A stretch of DNA of 64,000 nt, taken from contig NZ_FCOF02000029.1 in NCBI RefSeq assembly GCF_001544755.2, positions 1 to 64,000 on the forward strand, given 5' to 3'. Source of the DNA: Caballeronia catudaia. GTDB lineage: Bacteria > Pseudomonadota > Gammaproteobacteria > Burkholderiales > Burkholderiaceae. A program made the translations under genes and the position numbers. Below are positions 34,701-42,841 of this stretch, piece by piece. The notes below the pieces were generated by a model. It was not told the origin of the DNA. It was given only the letters and a program-made list of their open reading frames with translations, and did not search any database. Within the stretch, counting starts at the first letter, position 1; each line of letters opens with the position of its first letter.

Positions 34701-35750
34701 CGGCTTCATGGCGGCGAGGCCATCGAGCAGCGCCTTGTGGAAGGCGGTCGGGTCCTGCATCTGCGGCGCATGGCCGAGCTCCGGAAACTCGACGAGCTTC
34801 GCGCCCTCGATACGCTCCTTCGCCAGTTTCGCGAGATCGGGATAGCGGCCGAGCGTCGAGCGGATTTCCGGCGGCGCGAAGTCCTTGCCGATTGCGGTAG
34901 TGTCCTTGTCGCCGATGAGCAGCAGCGTCGGTGTCTTCAACTGGTCGAATTCGTAGACGACGGGCTGCGTGTAAATCATGTCGTACAGCAGCGCCGAATT
35001 CCACGCGACGATGTCCTTGCCCGGCCCGCGATACATGCCCGCGAGCATCTGCACCCACGGCTCGTAATCGGCGCGCCACTGGCCCGAGTAGTACGTGTTC
35101 GTCTCGTAGCGGCGGATGCCGTCGGCGCTGGTCTTCAACTCACGCGCATACCAGTCGTCGATCGAAATCGACGGCACGCCCTTCGCTTTCCAGTCTTCGA
35201 GTCCGATCGGATTCACGAGCACGAGCTGCTCGGTCTCGCGCGGGTACATCAGCGCGTAGCGCACGGCGAGCATGCCGCCCGTCGAATGCGCGATGAGCGT
35301 CGCCTTCGACACGCCGAGCGCCGCGAGCAACGCATGCGTGTTGCGCGCGAGCTGCTGGAAGCTGTACTGATAGCGCTCGGGTTTCGTCGATTTGCAAAAG
35401 CCGATCTGATCCGGCGCGATCACGCGATAGCCCGCGTCGCTCAAGGTTTCGATGGTCTGCTTCCATGTCGCCGAGCAGAAGTTCTTGCCATGCAGAAGCA
35501 CGGCGGTCCGGCCGTTCGGATGCAGCGGATGCACATCCATATACGCCATGCGCACGACCTGACGTTGCGACGTCAGCGAGAAGCGCGCGACCGGATACGG
35601 ATAGTCGAAGCCCTGCAGTTCGGGGCCATACGCGGGGCCGTCGTTGCCCGGCGGCGGCGCGGGTTCATCGGCATGCGCGTGCAAGGCGAAGAGCATCGCG
35701 AGACACGACATCAAGGATCGGACGACGGACTTGCTGCGCGTTGAATTCAT
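34689..35750 (-). CDS. Exported alpha/beta hydrolase (serine type)
   Basis: The 353-residue product has a signal peptide (SLMSCLAMLFALHAHA) and an alpha/beta-hydrolase domain. Motifs: HGKNFCSATW (oxyanion), AHSTGG near residue 156 (Ser nucleophile), GDKDTTAIG (acid) and LGHAPQ (His). It is a periplasmic esterase, peptidase or C-C hydrolase of unknown substrate. The family with an HGKNF motif is common in proteobacteria. Confidence 0.87.
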   Translation of the reverse strand: MNSTRSKSVVRSLMSCLAMLFALHAHADEPAPPPGNDGPAYGPELQGFDYPYPVARFSLTSQRQVVRMAYMDVHPLHPNGRTAVLLHGKNFCSATWKQTIETLSDAGYRVIAPDQIGFCKSTKPERYQYSFQQLARNTHALLAALGVSKATLIAHSTGGMLAVRYALMYPRETEQLVLVNPIGLEDWKAKGVPSISIDDWYARELKTSADGIRRYETNTYYSGQWRADYEPWVQMLAGMYRGPGKDIVAWNSALLYDMIYTQPVVYEFDQLKTPTLLLIGDKDTTAIGKDFAPPEIRSTLGRYPDLAKLAKERIEGAKLVEFPELGHAPQMQDPTAFHKALLDGLAAMKPLSN

Positions 35751-35910
35751 GTTTCATTTCGAAATGACGGCGGGCCGACGCATTCTAGCGCGCCTCTATT
35801 TCACGCGCGTTCACTTGCCTGTCAGCTTATACTTCTCGGCCCCGCGCGCTGCGCAAGGATGCAACGCGGCGCGCTCTTTCAAGCATCGCATTCAGCCCGG
35901 ATTTCAACGC

Positions 35911-36669
35911 ATGCAATTCCGCATCAAGGCATTCGCCGCCGCGCTCATCGGTTTCGTATGTGCCGGCGCATTCGCGAGCGACTGCCCACAGTTCAGCCCA
36001 AATGGCCGCGCGCCGGTCGTCGTCAATTCGAAGATGCGCGCGGCGACGCAGGAAATCTGCTATTCCGACTTTGCGCTGCTTCATTCCGGCATCACGAAAG
36101 GGCCGCTCTGGTCGGCGGAACATCTGACCTCGCAAAGTGTCGATGAAGCGAAGAGCAACACGCGCACCAATCGCTTTTTCGTCGACAAGCGTTTGCCGGC
36201 TGGCGAGAGCGCGCAGCTCGCCGACTACAAGAAGAGCGGTTACGACCGCGGCCACATGAGTCCCGCGGGCGATCGCGCAAGCCAGAAAGGCATGGCCGAA
36301 TCGTTCTCGCTCGCGAACATCGTGCCGCAAGATCCGTCGAACAACCGGCGCATCTGGTCGCGCATCGAGGAAGCGGTGCGCAGGCTGACGGAAGAATCGG
36401 GCGAAGCCTACGTCGTCACCGGACCGCTTTTTTCAGGACGCCAGTTGCAAACGATCGGCGAATCGCGCGTGTTCGTGCCGACGCAGTTGTACAAGGTCGT
36501 CTACTTGCCGCAGCGTCAGGTCGCGTTCGCGGTGATCGTCGAAAATGCGCCGACGAACACGTATACGATGAAGACCGTGCGCGAACTCGAAACGATGAGC
36601 GGCCTCACGTTTCCCGGCATTCCGGACGGCCTGAAAGACAAACGAATTGGAGGATTGCGAGGTGTTTAA
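35911..36669 (+). CDS. Secreted DNA/RNA non-specific endonuclease (NUC1/EndA type)
   Basis: The 252-residue protein has a signal peptide (AFAAALIGFVCAGAFA) and the catalytic motif DRGHMSPAGD near residue 110, the DRGH signature of the beta-beta-alpha-metal nuclease family. The metal-binding Asn is likely in LANIVPQDPSNNRRIW. Two cysteines in the mature N-terminal part may form a disulfide. It would degrade extracellular or periplasmic nucleic acid. Its stop overlaps the next gene's GTG start region. Confidence 0.9.
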   Translation: MQFRIKAFAAALIGFVCAGAFASDCPQFSPNGRAPVVVNSKMRAATQEICYSDFALLHSGITKGPLWSAEHLTSQSVDEAKSNTRTNRFFVDKRLPAGESAQLADYKKSGYDRGHMSPAGDRASQKGMAESFSLANIVPQDPSNNRRIWSRIEEAVRRLTEESGEAYVVTGPLFSGRQLQTIGESRVFVPTQLYKVVYLPQRQVAFAVIVENAPTNTYTMKTVRELETMSGLTFPGIPDGLKDKRIGGLRGV

Positions 36670-36922
36670 GCCCTTTGCCAACGATACGGATGTGATGAAC
36701 ATCGCGGGTGACGCGATCAACATCGAGAACGGCGTGAAGCGCCTGTCGGTCAGCGGCGATCTGACGATCACGCGCGACAAGGCCGGTCTCGCGAACGCGC
36801 TCGCGCTGCACAAGGCGCTCGGCGCGATCGTCGACGCGTTGCAAAACGATGCGTCGCTGCCCGCGAAGCTGCCGGACGAGCCGAGCGCGCCGTCCGGCAC
36901 CGCCGATAATCCCTTCATCTGA
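36662..36922 (+). CDS. Small hypothetical protein coupled to the nuclease
   Basis: The 86-residue product starts at GTG 36662, with GGAGG at 36649-36653 in good position and the start 8 bases inside the nuclease gene. The sequence is a beta-type first half (GDAINIENGVKRLSVSGDLTITRD), a helix (KAGLANALALHKALGAIVDALQ) and a Pro-rich tail. No signal peptide. Unknown family. The overlap suggests co-expression with the nuclease, but an immunity role is unlikely to be needed for an exported enzyme and is not claimed. Confidence 0.72.
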   Translation: MFKPFANDTDVMNIAGDAINIENGVKRLSVSGDLTITRDKAGLANALALHKALGAIVDALQNDASLPAKLPDEPSAPSGTADNPFI

Positions 36923-36968
36923 CGCGCCCTACAATGGTTTCGTCGTATTGGCCGTGCGGGGATGCGAA

Positions 36969-37484
36969 GTGATCGAATGTCATGTCGGCCCGAGCCCGCT
37001 CGGGCACATTCTGTATCGCGCCGAGAACGACTGTCTGACGGGACTCTTCTTCGTCGGCCAGAAGCATTTTCCTGGCGGCCTGTCCGAGCCGACGCTGTCC
37101 GAGACGGCGCCTCGCTCGCGCGTGATCGTCGAAGCGCGCGAGCAGATCGACGAATACTTCGCGGGCGCGCGCACTGAATTTTCGATCGCGTTGCGGCTCG
37201 GCGGCACGACTTTTCAGCAGCAGGTATGGAATGCGCTGCGGCAGATTCCTTTCGGCGATGCCTGGACCTACGGCGATCTCGCGCGCCGGCTCGGTTTGCC
37301 AGCGGGCGCATCGCGGGCCGTCGGCGGGGCGAACGGGCGCAATCCTGTCGCGATCATCGTGCCGTGTCATCGCGTGATCGGCGTCGATGGAGAACTCACC
37401 GGCTATGCGGGCGGCGTGGAGCGCAAGCGGCACTTGCTCACGCTGGAAGGCGGACCGGGGCGCGAGCAGCTCGCGCTTTTCTGA
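36969..37484 (+). CDS. ogt: Methylated-DNA-protein-cysteine methyltransferase Ogt
   Basis: This suicide repair protein moves the methyl group from O6-methylguanine to its own cysteine. The 171-residue product has the active-site motif IVPCHRVIG near residue 135, the helix-turn-helix FQQQVWNALRQIPFG and the Asn-hinge motif GGANGRNP. The start is GTG at 36969 with GGGG ahead. Length fits Ogt; an Ada regulator domain is absent. It ends at a strong terminator. Confidence 0.93.
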   Translation: MIECHVGPSPLGHILYRAENDCLTGLFFVGQKHFPGGLSEPTLSETAPRSRVIVEAREQIDEYFAGARTEFSIALRLGGTTFQQQVWNALRQIPFGDAWTYGDLARRLGLPAGASRAVGGANGRNPVAIIVPCHRVIGVDGELTGYAGGVERKRHLLTLEGGPGREQLALF

Positions 37485-37510
37485 GTTGCGCGGATTCGGC
37501 GCACAATGCG

Positions 37511-37548
37511 AAAAGCCCGCGAACTTGACGGTTCGCGGGCTTTTCCTT
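37511..37548. terminator. Bidirectional terminator
   Basis: A perfect 14-base-pair stem (37511-37524 with 37531-37544, loop TTGACG) has an AAAA side and TTTTCCTTT side. It separates the convergent ogt and OmpA-like genes. Confidence 0.92.
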
Positions 37549-37567
37549 TGATGCCGTGCGGCGGCTA

Positions 37568-38260
37568 TTACGGCGTGAGCGTCACTTCCACACGACGGTT
37601 TTCAGCGCGGCCCGCAGCCGTCGCGTTCGACGCAATCGGGTTCGCCTTGCCGTAACCCTTCACCGAGAAGTTGGAGGCGTCAAGGCCGCGTCCCTTCAGA
37701 TAGTCGAGTACGGACTGCGCACGGCGCTGGGACAGACTGACGTTATACGCATCCCGGCCGGTCGAATCCGTGTACCCCTCGACCGTGACCGACGCCAACT
37801 TCGTACCCTGCGATTCGCTGACGATCTTGTCCAGAATGACCTTCGCCTTAGGCGTCAGGGCAGCGCTATCGAATGCGAAGTTCGTCTGCCCATCCAGCAC
37901 GACCTTGCGCGGTGCGGGTGCCGGTGCCGGCTGCGGCGCGGGCGGCGGCGTCACAGGGGCAGGTTGCGCCGGCGTCGCACACGTGAAGATCACGTCGCGC
38001 GGGTCGCTCGGTGCACTCGTCCCTGCGGCGGTCTGAAGCAAAGCGACGTTCTTGTCGCCACACAATTTCTGAGCGGCGGTCATACATGCGCTGCCACTTT
38101 CGAAAAGTCCGAAGCATTCGGCGCGAAACGCCTTTTGCCCATTCGACGTTTGAATCTCGCTGATATTGAAAGCCGGCCCGGTCGTCGAGGAACAGCCCGC
38201 AAGTACAGCGACGGCGGTAAGACTAACGGCGAGGGTTTTCGTGATCATCTTGGTGTTCAT
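37568..38260 (-). CDS. OmpA-family peptidoglycan-binding lipoprotein
   Basis: The 230-residue protein has a lipoprotein signal (AVAVLAGC, Cys near residue 23), a Cys-containing middle part, a Pro/Ala-rich linker and a C-terminal OmpA domain (ITNFAFDSAAL-type start, GYTDSTGRDAYN, LSQRRAQSV, GYGKANPIASN, NRRVEV). The OmpA domain binds diaminopimelate peptidoglycan, so the protein ties the outer membrane to the wall. ATG at 38260 gives the lipoprotein leader; 38275 is an alternative. Confidence 0.9.
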   Translation of the reverse strand: MNTKMITKTLAVSLTAVAVLAGCSSTTGPAFNISEIQTSNGQKAFRAECFGLFESGSACMTAAQKLCGDKNVALLQTAAGTSAPSDPRDVIFTCATPAQPAPVTPPPAPQPAPAPAPRKVVLDGQTNFAFDSAALTPKAKVILDKIVSESQGTKLASVTVEGYTDSTGRDAYNVSLSQRRAQSVLDYLKGRGLDASNFSVKGYGKANPIASNATAAGRAENRRVEVTLTP

Positions 38261-38471
38261 GCAGGTCAATTCCATAGCGCGGTGGCGCTGAGCGCGCCTC
38301 ATTTTCAGGCTCGGACTCATCCTGAAAGAGGCAGGCAGATTCGTGGATCGGTTTCGGATGTGTTCATTGCTCGTAAGCCATCCAAAAGCTGCGCGATTGT
38401 AGCGTGGCGGACCATCGCGGTTTAAGCGGACAACTCCCAAATTAAAGTGCACCGAATGCGTGGCAATGCGC

Positions 38472-39113
38472 CTATCTGGCGGGGGCGGGAAGATCACCGT
38501 CGGCCTGTTTCTGTAGTTCCTGCACACGTAGTTGCAGCGCGCGAAGCTGCGCCTGCGCGGCCGCCTGTTCCGTGCGCAGTTCGCGGACCGCATTCTGCTG
38601 CTCCTGTTGGTAGCTCGTCACCTGGCCTTGCTGCGCGCGCGCAATGTCGAGATCCGCTTGCAGCCGGCCGGCGCGCTCCTGCTGAGCCGCAATCTGCCTG
38701 TCGGCATAGGCTTTTTCGGCTTCGAGCTTGATGCGCTTGATTTCCGCATCGGCGAGGGTCATGGAGGTCTTGGCGAAATCAAAATACACCGCTTCGGCAC
38801 GTCCGTCATTTTGCGTTTTGAAAACGCGCCAGATCGTGCTTTGCTGAAAGAGCGCGGCGTAATAAGTCATCTGCTCGGGAAAATACGAAAGACTCGCGCC
38901 GTAACTGCCATTGAAACTCTTGCGCAATTCGGTGATTTTCCCGGCGGCAGTCAGATGCTCGAGTTCCGCGACATCGCCATTCTTCGCCGCCGCGCCCTCC
39001 GGCATATTCGACGATGCGTCCGCACGCATATCGCCGGCCGCAAGCGCCTGCGCGAGCGGGCCAGCAAGACCGGACAAGATCAGCACGATATTCGCAATCA
39101 CCAGGCGTTTCAT
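38472..39113 (-). CDS. DUF2968 exported coiled-coil protein
   Basis: The 213-residue product has a signal peptide (VLILSGLAGPLAQALA), a globular part with LRKSFNGSYGASLSYFPEQMTYYAALFQQ and a long C-terminal coiled coil (about 125-205) rich in Gln, Ala, Arg and Leu. This fits DUF2968, a family found mainly in Burkholderia and relatives. GGAAAA lies ahead of the ATG at 39113. Function unknown. Confidence 0.85.
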   Translation of the reverse strand: MKRLVIANIVLILSGLAGPLAQALAAGDMRADASSNMPEGAAAKNGDVAELEHLTAAGKITELRKSFNGSYGASLSYFPEQMTYYAALFQQSTIWRVFKTQNDGRAEAVYFDFAKTSMTLADAEIKRIKLEAEKAYADRQIAAQQERAGRLQADLDIARAQQGQVTSYQQEQQNAVRELRTEQAAAQAQLRALQLRVQELQKQADGDLPAPAR

Positions 39114-39223
39114 TGCGATTTTCCGTAACGGCAAAGCACGTCGCCCGGAAAGGATTATGGTGGCGCCAAGCCGTTAATGCCAGGCGATTCAAAGCGCTAT
39201 TCGAAAATCGGAATTGCGTGGAA

Positions 39224-39499
39224 TCAAATCATCGACTGGCGCTTCGGACGCTCGTTCAGGTGTGGCTCGTCGGCGCTGCGCAACGATTGCGGCGGCCTGA
39301 AGATACGCGCGTCGGACGGCTCGGCGCTCATGCGCGAGAAAATTTCGCGGTCGCCCTTAAAGACGAACGGCGCCGCCGACAGAATGCGCGCGTCGGGCAG
39401 CGGCTCGACGGCGTGTACCGTACCGGCGCTGACAGCAAAAAAAGATAAAAGGCAGGCAACGAGCGCGAAAGCGCCCGAAATCGGGTGTGAACGAAACAT
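39224..39499 (-). CDS. Possible small exported protein
   Basis: A 91-residue reading frame with a good signal-peptide-like start (GAFALVACLLSFFAVSAGTVHA) and a polar, Pro/Arg-rich mature part. No ribosome-binding site or family is visible, and plus-strand frames overlap it. The signal peptide is the only real support. Confidence 0.4.
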   Translation of the reverse strand: MFRSHPISGAFALVACLLSFFAVSAGTVHAVEPLPDARILSAAPFVFKGDREIFSRMSAEPSDARIFRPPQSLRSADEPHLNERPKRQSMI

Positions 39500-39883
39500 G
39501 GCTAGGGAACGGTCAGGATGGCGCTCGAGCGCCGGAAAGGAGCCGCCGAAAGCGAGACGCGGCTACGGCATAGCTCGCTATTCCACCAGCCTTCACGTCA
39601 CTTGCCCATGAGAAGGTTCTCAAAGATTCCCTGTTTCCACGCAACCAGCCTAAGCATCGCACGCGCTCAGGCGTGAAAAATGCGAGCCTGAAACGTTCAC
39701 TCCGCAGCGTGGCTTCCGGCATGCCTTTGAATCTCGTAGCGACGGTGCGCAAAGGCGCCACGCGCCGCGAAACACGTGCGCAAAGGTATGACAGGCACGG
39801 CATGCAGCCACAGCTTGCCGGGAGTCAGCCATAATGCGCCTTCGCAAAAAATGCCGGATCGCCCAAGTAAAAACGAAAATGCC
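39500..39883. other. Non-coding stretch before the KaiC-like gene
   Basis: No reading frame here looks like a gene: the 96-residue minus frame at 39513-39803 has Arg/Ser composition of a shadow and no start signal. The region presumably holds the KaiC-operon promoter; I find no clear boxes. Confidence 0.5.
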
Positions 39884-41395
39884 ATGACTCAAGACGACAA
39901 ACTCCCCACCGATCAACCGAGGCAGACGGCCGCCACGGACGGCAATGTCACGACCGGCGTCGCGGGTCTGGACGACATCCTGGGCGGCGGCCTCGTCGAA
40001 GGCGGCCTGTATCTGATCGAAGGGATGGCGGGCGCGGGCAAGACGATCCTTTCCTCGCAGATCGGCTTTCACCGCGTCGCTCAGGGCGACATGGTGCTGT
40101 ACATCACGCTGATCGCCGAATCGCACACCAAGCTGCTGTCCCACCTGAAGGCGCTCTCGTTCTACAACGCCGACGCGATCTCCAACCGGATGCTCTTCGT
40201 CTCCGGTTATCACGAGTTGATGCGCGACGGGCTGTCCGGTTTCCTCGCGCTGATCGCGTCGACCATCAAATCGAGCCGGCCGCGCTTCATGGTCATCGAC
40301 GGTTTTCGCAGCGCGCGCGAATTCAGTTCGACGGAGCTCGAACTCTCGCAGTTCATCCACGAACTGTCCGCGTTCGTGAACGCCGCCCGCTGCACGACGC
40401 TAATCCTCGCGCCGCTGTCCGGCAACGAGCCGCATCCAGAGCACACGCTCGTCGACGGGCTGATCGAGCTGAACCGCTACAACACCGGCATGCGCCGCGC
40501 CCGCGAGATCGAAGTCCACAAGCTGCGCGCCCGCGATCATCTGCTCGGCAAGCATTTTTTCAAGATCACCCAGGAAGGTCTCGTGACCTTCCCGCGCATC
40601 GAGGCGACGCCTGCCAGTGCCGAAGGCATGCCCGACTTCAGCAGCCGGCTCGCTTTCGGCTTTTCCGATTTCGACCAGATGCTCGGCGGCGGCGTCGTGC
40701 GCGGCTCGACGACCACGCTCATCGGGCCGTCGGGCATCGGCAAAACGCTGTTGTCGCTCAAGTTTCTTCAGGCGGGCGTCGATCGCGGCGAGCGTTGCGT
40801 GTATTTCGGGCTGTACGAATCGCCCGAGCGGCTCCTCGCGAAAGCGCGCTCGGTCGGCATCGATCTCGCGCCGGCCGTGGCGGAAGGGCGCCTGTCGATC
40901 CACTGGCATCCGGCCGTCGAACTCGCGATCGACGAGCTCGCCGTCGAGCTGATGAACGCGGTCCGGAACACGAACGCGTCGCGCCTCGTGGTGGACGGCA
41001 TCGACGGATTTCATCAGTCCGCGAATCGCACGGAGCGCTTCGGGCTCTTCCTGAACGCGCTCACGCACCGCCTGCGCGATGCGGGCGTGACGACCCTTCT
41101 CACCGAGGAGCTGCCGCTCTTCGGCGATGCGACGTTGCCCGCGACGCTGCGCGCGTCGGCGCTGACCGAGAACATCGTGCTCATGCGCTATGTGGAGGCG
41201 AACTCCGCGCTCTATCGCATGGTGTCGATCGTGAAGCAGCGCGAGGGCCCGCACGATTCCGCGATCCGCCGCCTCACGATTGATGCGCGCGGCCTGCATG
41301 TCAGCGAAGGCTTCATCGGCACGACGGGTCTGTTGTCCGGGCAACCGTCGGTGGCGCCCGCACTCTCGGTGGCGGATCCCGGCGCGCGCGCATGA
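39884..41395 (+). CDS. KaiC-like double RecA-domain ATPase
   Basis: The 503-residue protein has two KaiC/RecA-type domains: Walker A GMAGAGKT at about 47-54 and GPSGIGKT at about 281-288, each after a GLDDILGGG- or FDQMLGGG-type motif. The second domain ends in a region with GIDGFHQSANRT. Such non-cyanobacterial KaiC proteins are ATPases/kinases of signalling routes, not clocks. The next gene, a receiver-domain protein, overlaps by ATGA, pointing to a direct partnership. Start is uncertain: ATG at 39884 or 39851, both with weak ribosome-binding sites. Confidence 0.88.
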   Translation: MTQDDKLPTDQPRQTAATDGNVTTGVAGLDDILGGGLVEGGLYLIEGMAGAGKTILSSQIGFHRVAQGDMVLYITLIAESHTKLLSHLKALSFYNADAISNRMLFVSGYHELMRDGLSGFLALIASTIKSSRPRFMVIDGFRSAREFSSTELELSQFIHELSAFVNAARCTTLILAPLSGNEPHPEHTLVDGLIELNRYNTGMRRAREIEVHKLRARDHLLGKHFFKITQEGLVTFPRIEATPASAEGMPDFSSRLAFGFSDFDQMLGGGVVRGSTTTLIGPSGIGKTLLSLKFLQAGVDRGERCVYFGLYESPERLLAKARSVGIDLAPAVAEGRLSIHWHPAVELAIDELAVELMNAVRNTNASRLVVDGIDGFHQSANRTERFGLFLNALTHRLRDAGVTTLLTEELPLFGDATLPATLRASALTENIVLMRYVEANSALYRMVSIVKQREGPHDSAIRRLTIDARGLHVSEGFIGTTGLLSGQPSVAPALSVADPGARA

Positions 41396-41748
41396 AAAAG
41401 ATCCTCGTCGTCGACGATGAATTCGACATTCTGACCACGTGGCGGCTCGTCCTCGAAATGGAGGGCTACGAGGTCGTGACCGCATCCAACGGGCGCACGG
41501 CGCTCGACGTCGCGCGCGCCAATCCGCCCGCGCTCGTTATCACCGACTGGATGATGCCGCACATGGACGGCGTCCAGCTGATCCGGCAGCTCGCCGCGAG
41601 CGACGGGCTCGGCGCGGTGCCCGTGATCCTGATGAGCGCGGCAGCCCACGCGCCGGTGCTCGAACATCCGCACGCGCAATTCCGGCGCAAGCCGCTTTCC
41701 ATCGATGAACTGATCGACGCGGTCACAGGCCTGATCGGTCCGGCCTGA
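41392..41748 (+). CDS. Single-domain response regulator
   Basis: The 118-residue protein is a CheY-like receiver alone. It has acidic pair DD at 8-9, phospho-acceptor Asp52 in ITDWMMP, the Ser in LMSAAA and the conserved Lys in FRRKPLS. No output domain is present, so it must act by protein contact. It overlaps the KaiC-like gene by four bases, suggesting a two-protein module in which the KaiC-like ATPase is controlled by, or phosphorylates, this receiver. Confidence 0.93.
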   Translation: MKKILVVDDEFDILTTWRLVLEMEGYEVVTASNGRTALDVARANPPALVITDWMMPHMDGVQLIRQLAASDGLGAVPVILMSAAAHAPVLEHPHAQFRRKPLSIDELIDAVTGLIGPA

Positions 41749-41843
41749 TGCACTGGGCACGCGACGTGCTGTACAGGTGCGTTCCGGCGAAACCGGACTC
41801 TGAAGGACCTCACGAGAAACCGCTCAACCGAAAGGGAGGCACC

Positions 41844-42098
41844 ATGGTGCAGGATCAAGTGGAAGGCACGGCGCAACGCGTCGTCGGCAAGGTGCAGGAC
41901 GCGGTCGGCGCGCTGACGGGCGATGAAAGCACGCAAGTCGAAGGCAAAGTGCGGCAGGCATACGGCAACTTGCAGCAAAGCTACGGACAGACCGTCGACA
42001 ACGTCCGTCTGGCTGTCGCGAACCAGCCGATCCAGGGCGTGCTGATCGCGGTGGCGGTCGGCTTCGTGCTCGGCGCGTTGTGGAATCGCGATCGTTGA
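41844..42098 (+). CDS. CsbD-like stress protein with C-terminal membrane segment
   Basis: The 84-residue product starts at an ATG after GGGAGG. Residues 1-45 resemble the CsbD domain (VEGTAQRVVGKVQDAVGALTGDESTQVEGKVRQAYG), and the C-terminus has one membrane helix ending ALWNRDR, as in DUF883/YqjD-type proteins that anchor ribosomes or sit at the inner membrane. A stress role is likely. Distance of 95 bases from the receiver gene leaves co-transcription open. Confidence 0.82.
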   Translation: MVQDQVEGTAQRVVGKVQDAVGALTGDESTQVEGKVRQAYGNLQQSYGQTVDNVRLAVANQPIQGVLIAVAVGFVLGALWNRDR

Positions 42099-42129
42099 TC
42101 TGATCGCGCGTCACGTCTGACGTAACGAT

Positions 42130-42168
42130 GACAAAGCCGGCGTGACGATCGCGACGGCTTTGTCGTTT
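42130..42168. terminator. Bidirectional terminator
   Basis: GACAAAGCCG at 42130-42139 pairs with CGGCTTTGTC at 42155-42164, followed by GTTT. The 15-base loop can fold further. It lies between the convergent CsbD-like and membrane-protein genes. Confidence 0.7.
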
Positions 42169-42841
42169 ACGGTGCTTCGCGCACGATGCGGACGAGCGCC
42201 GCCGACTGCGCGCATTCGATTGCGAGCGCGGCCGCCGTCACGGCGAGCGCGCCATGCGCGCTAGCAATCGCGGCCGCGATGCCGAGACCGCACGACGCCG
42301 CGCCAGTCATGAGACCCGCGAAAGGCGCGCCGACATTGCCACCGATGGCGAGCGACAAATGCGCGCCGATGAGCGCCAGAAGCGCAAGCGTCGGAACCAC
42401 GGCGAGCACGCCCGGCTGCGCGCCGACGATATACGCGAGCGCCGCGCACGCGCCTGCGCAGGCGAGATGCAGTGCTTGCTGGTTCGCGCCTTCGCGATTC
42501 GACCGGGCGCAAAGCAGATAGCCCGGCGCCGCCATCGCGCCGCCTGCGGCCACCGCGTACACACTATTCGAGTACGGCAGCAGCCACGCGACGAACGCGA
42601 TCGTCGCAAGCAATGCCTGCGTCGACGCACTCGAAGCGCCGCGGTTGAGCCGAAATCCTGCGAATCCCGCGACAGCGGCGAGTAAAAGCGCGACCGTGCC
42701 TGCCCCGCCGCTCACCGCGCAAACCACGACGGCAATCGCGCCGGCGACCCACAGCGAACGCATCGCGCCCTGGCGCATCGACGCCCCGGCCGACAGCGCG
42801 GCGAGCACGCACAGCGCACCCGAGAGCGCATCCCCGATCAT
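42167..42841 (-). CDS. Hypothetical polytopic membrane protein
   Basis: The 224-residue product is almost entirely hydrophobic, with about seven transmembrane helices rich in Ala, Gly and Leu (for example LAIGGNVGAPFAGLMTGAASCGLG). No family is recognised; a faint likeness to the membrane part of transhydrogenase beta subunits is not enough for a call. Its ATG overlaps the stop of the FAH-family gene (ATGA at 42838-42841), so it belongs to the same transcript, the 3' end of the putative oxalate operon. Confidence 0.75.
   Translation of the reverse strand: MIGDALSGALCVLAALSAGASMRQGAMRSLWVAGAIAVVVCAVSGGAGTVALLLAAVAGFAGFRLNRGASSASTQALLATIAFVAWLLPYSNSVYAVAAGGAMAAPGYLLCARSNREGANQQALHLACAGACAALAYIVGAQPGVLAVVPTLALLALIGAHLSLAIGGNVGAPFAGLMTGAASCGLGIAAAIASAHGALAVTAAALAIECAQSAALVRIVREAP

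Noticed and set aside
39513..39803. A 96-residue minus-strand frame
   Set aside because: Arg/Ser-rich composition, no start signal and no recognisable feature.
39884..41395. A circadian clock KaiC
   Set aside because: No kaiA or kaiB is present, and the partner is a receiver domain; non-clock KaiC homologues are common in proteobacteria.
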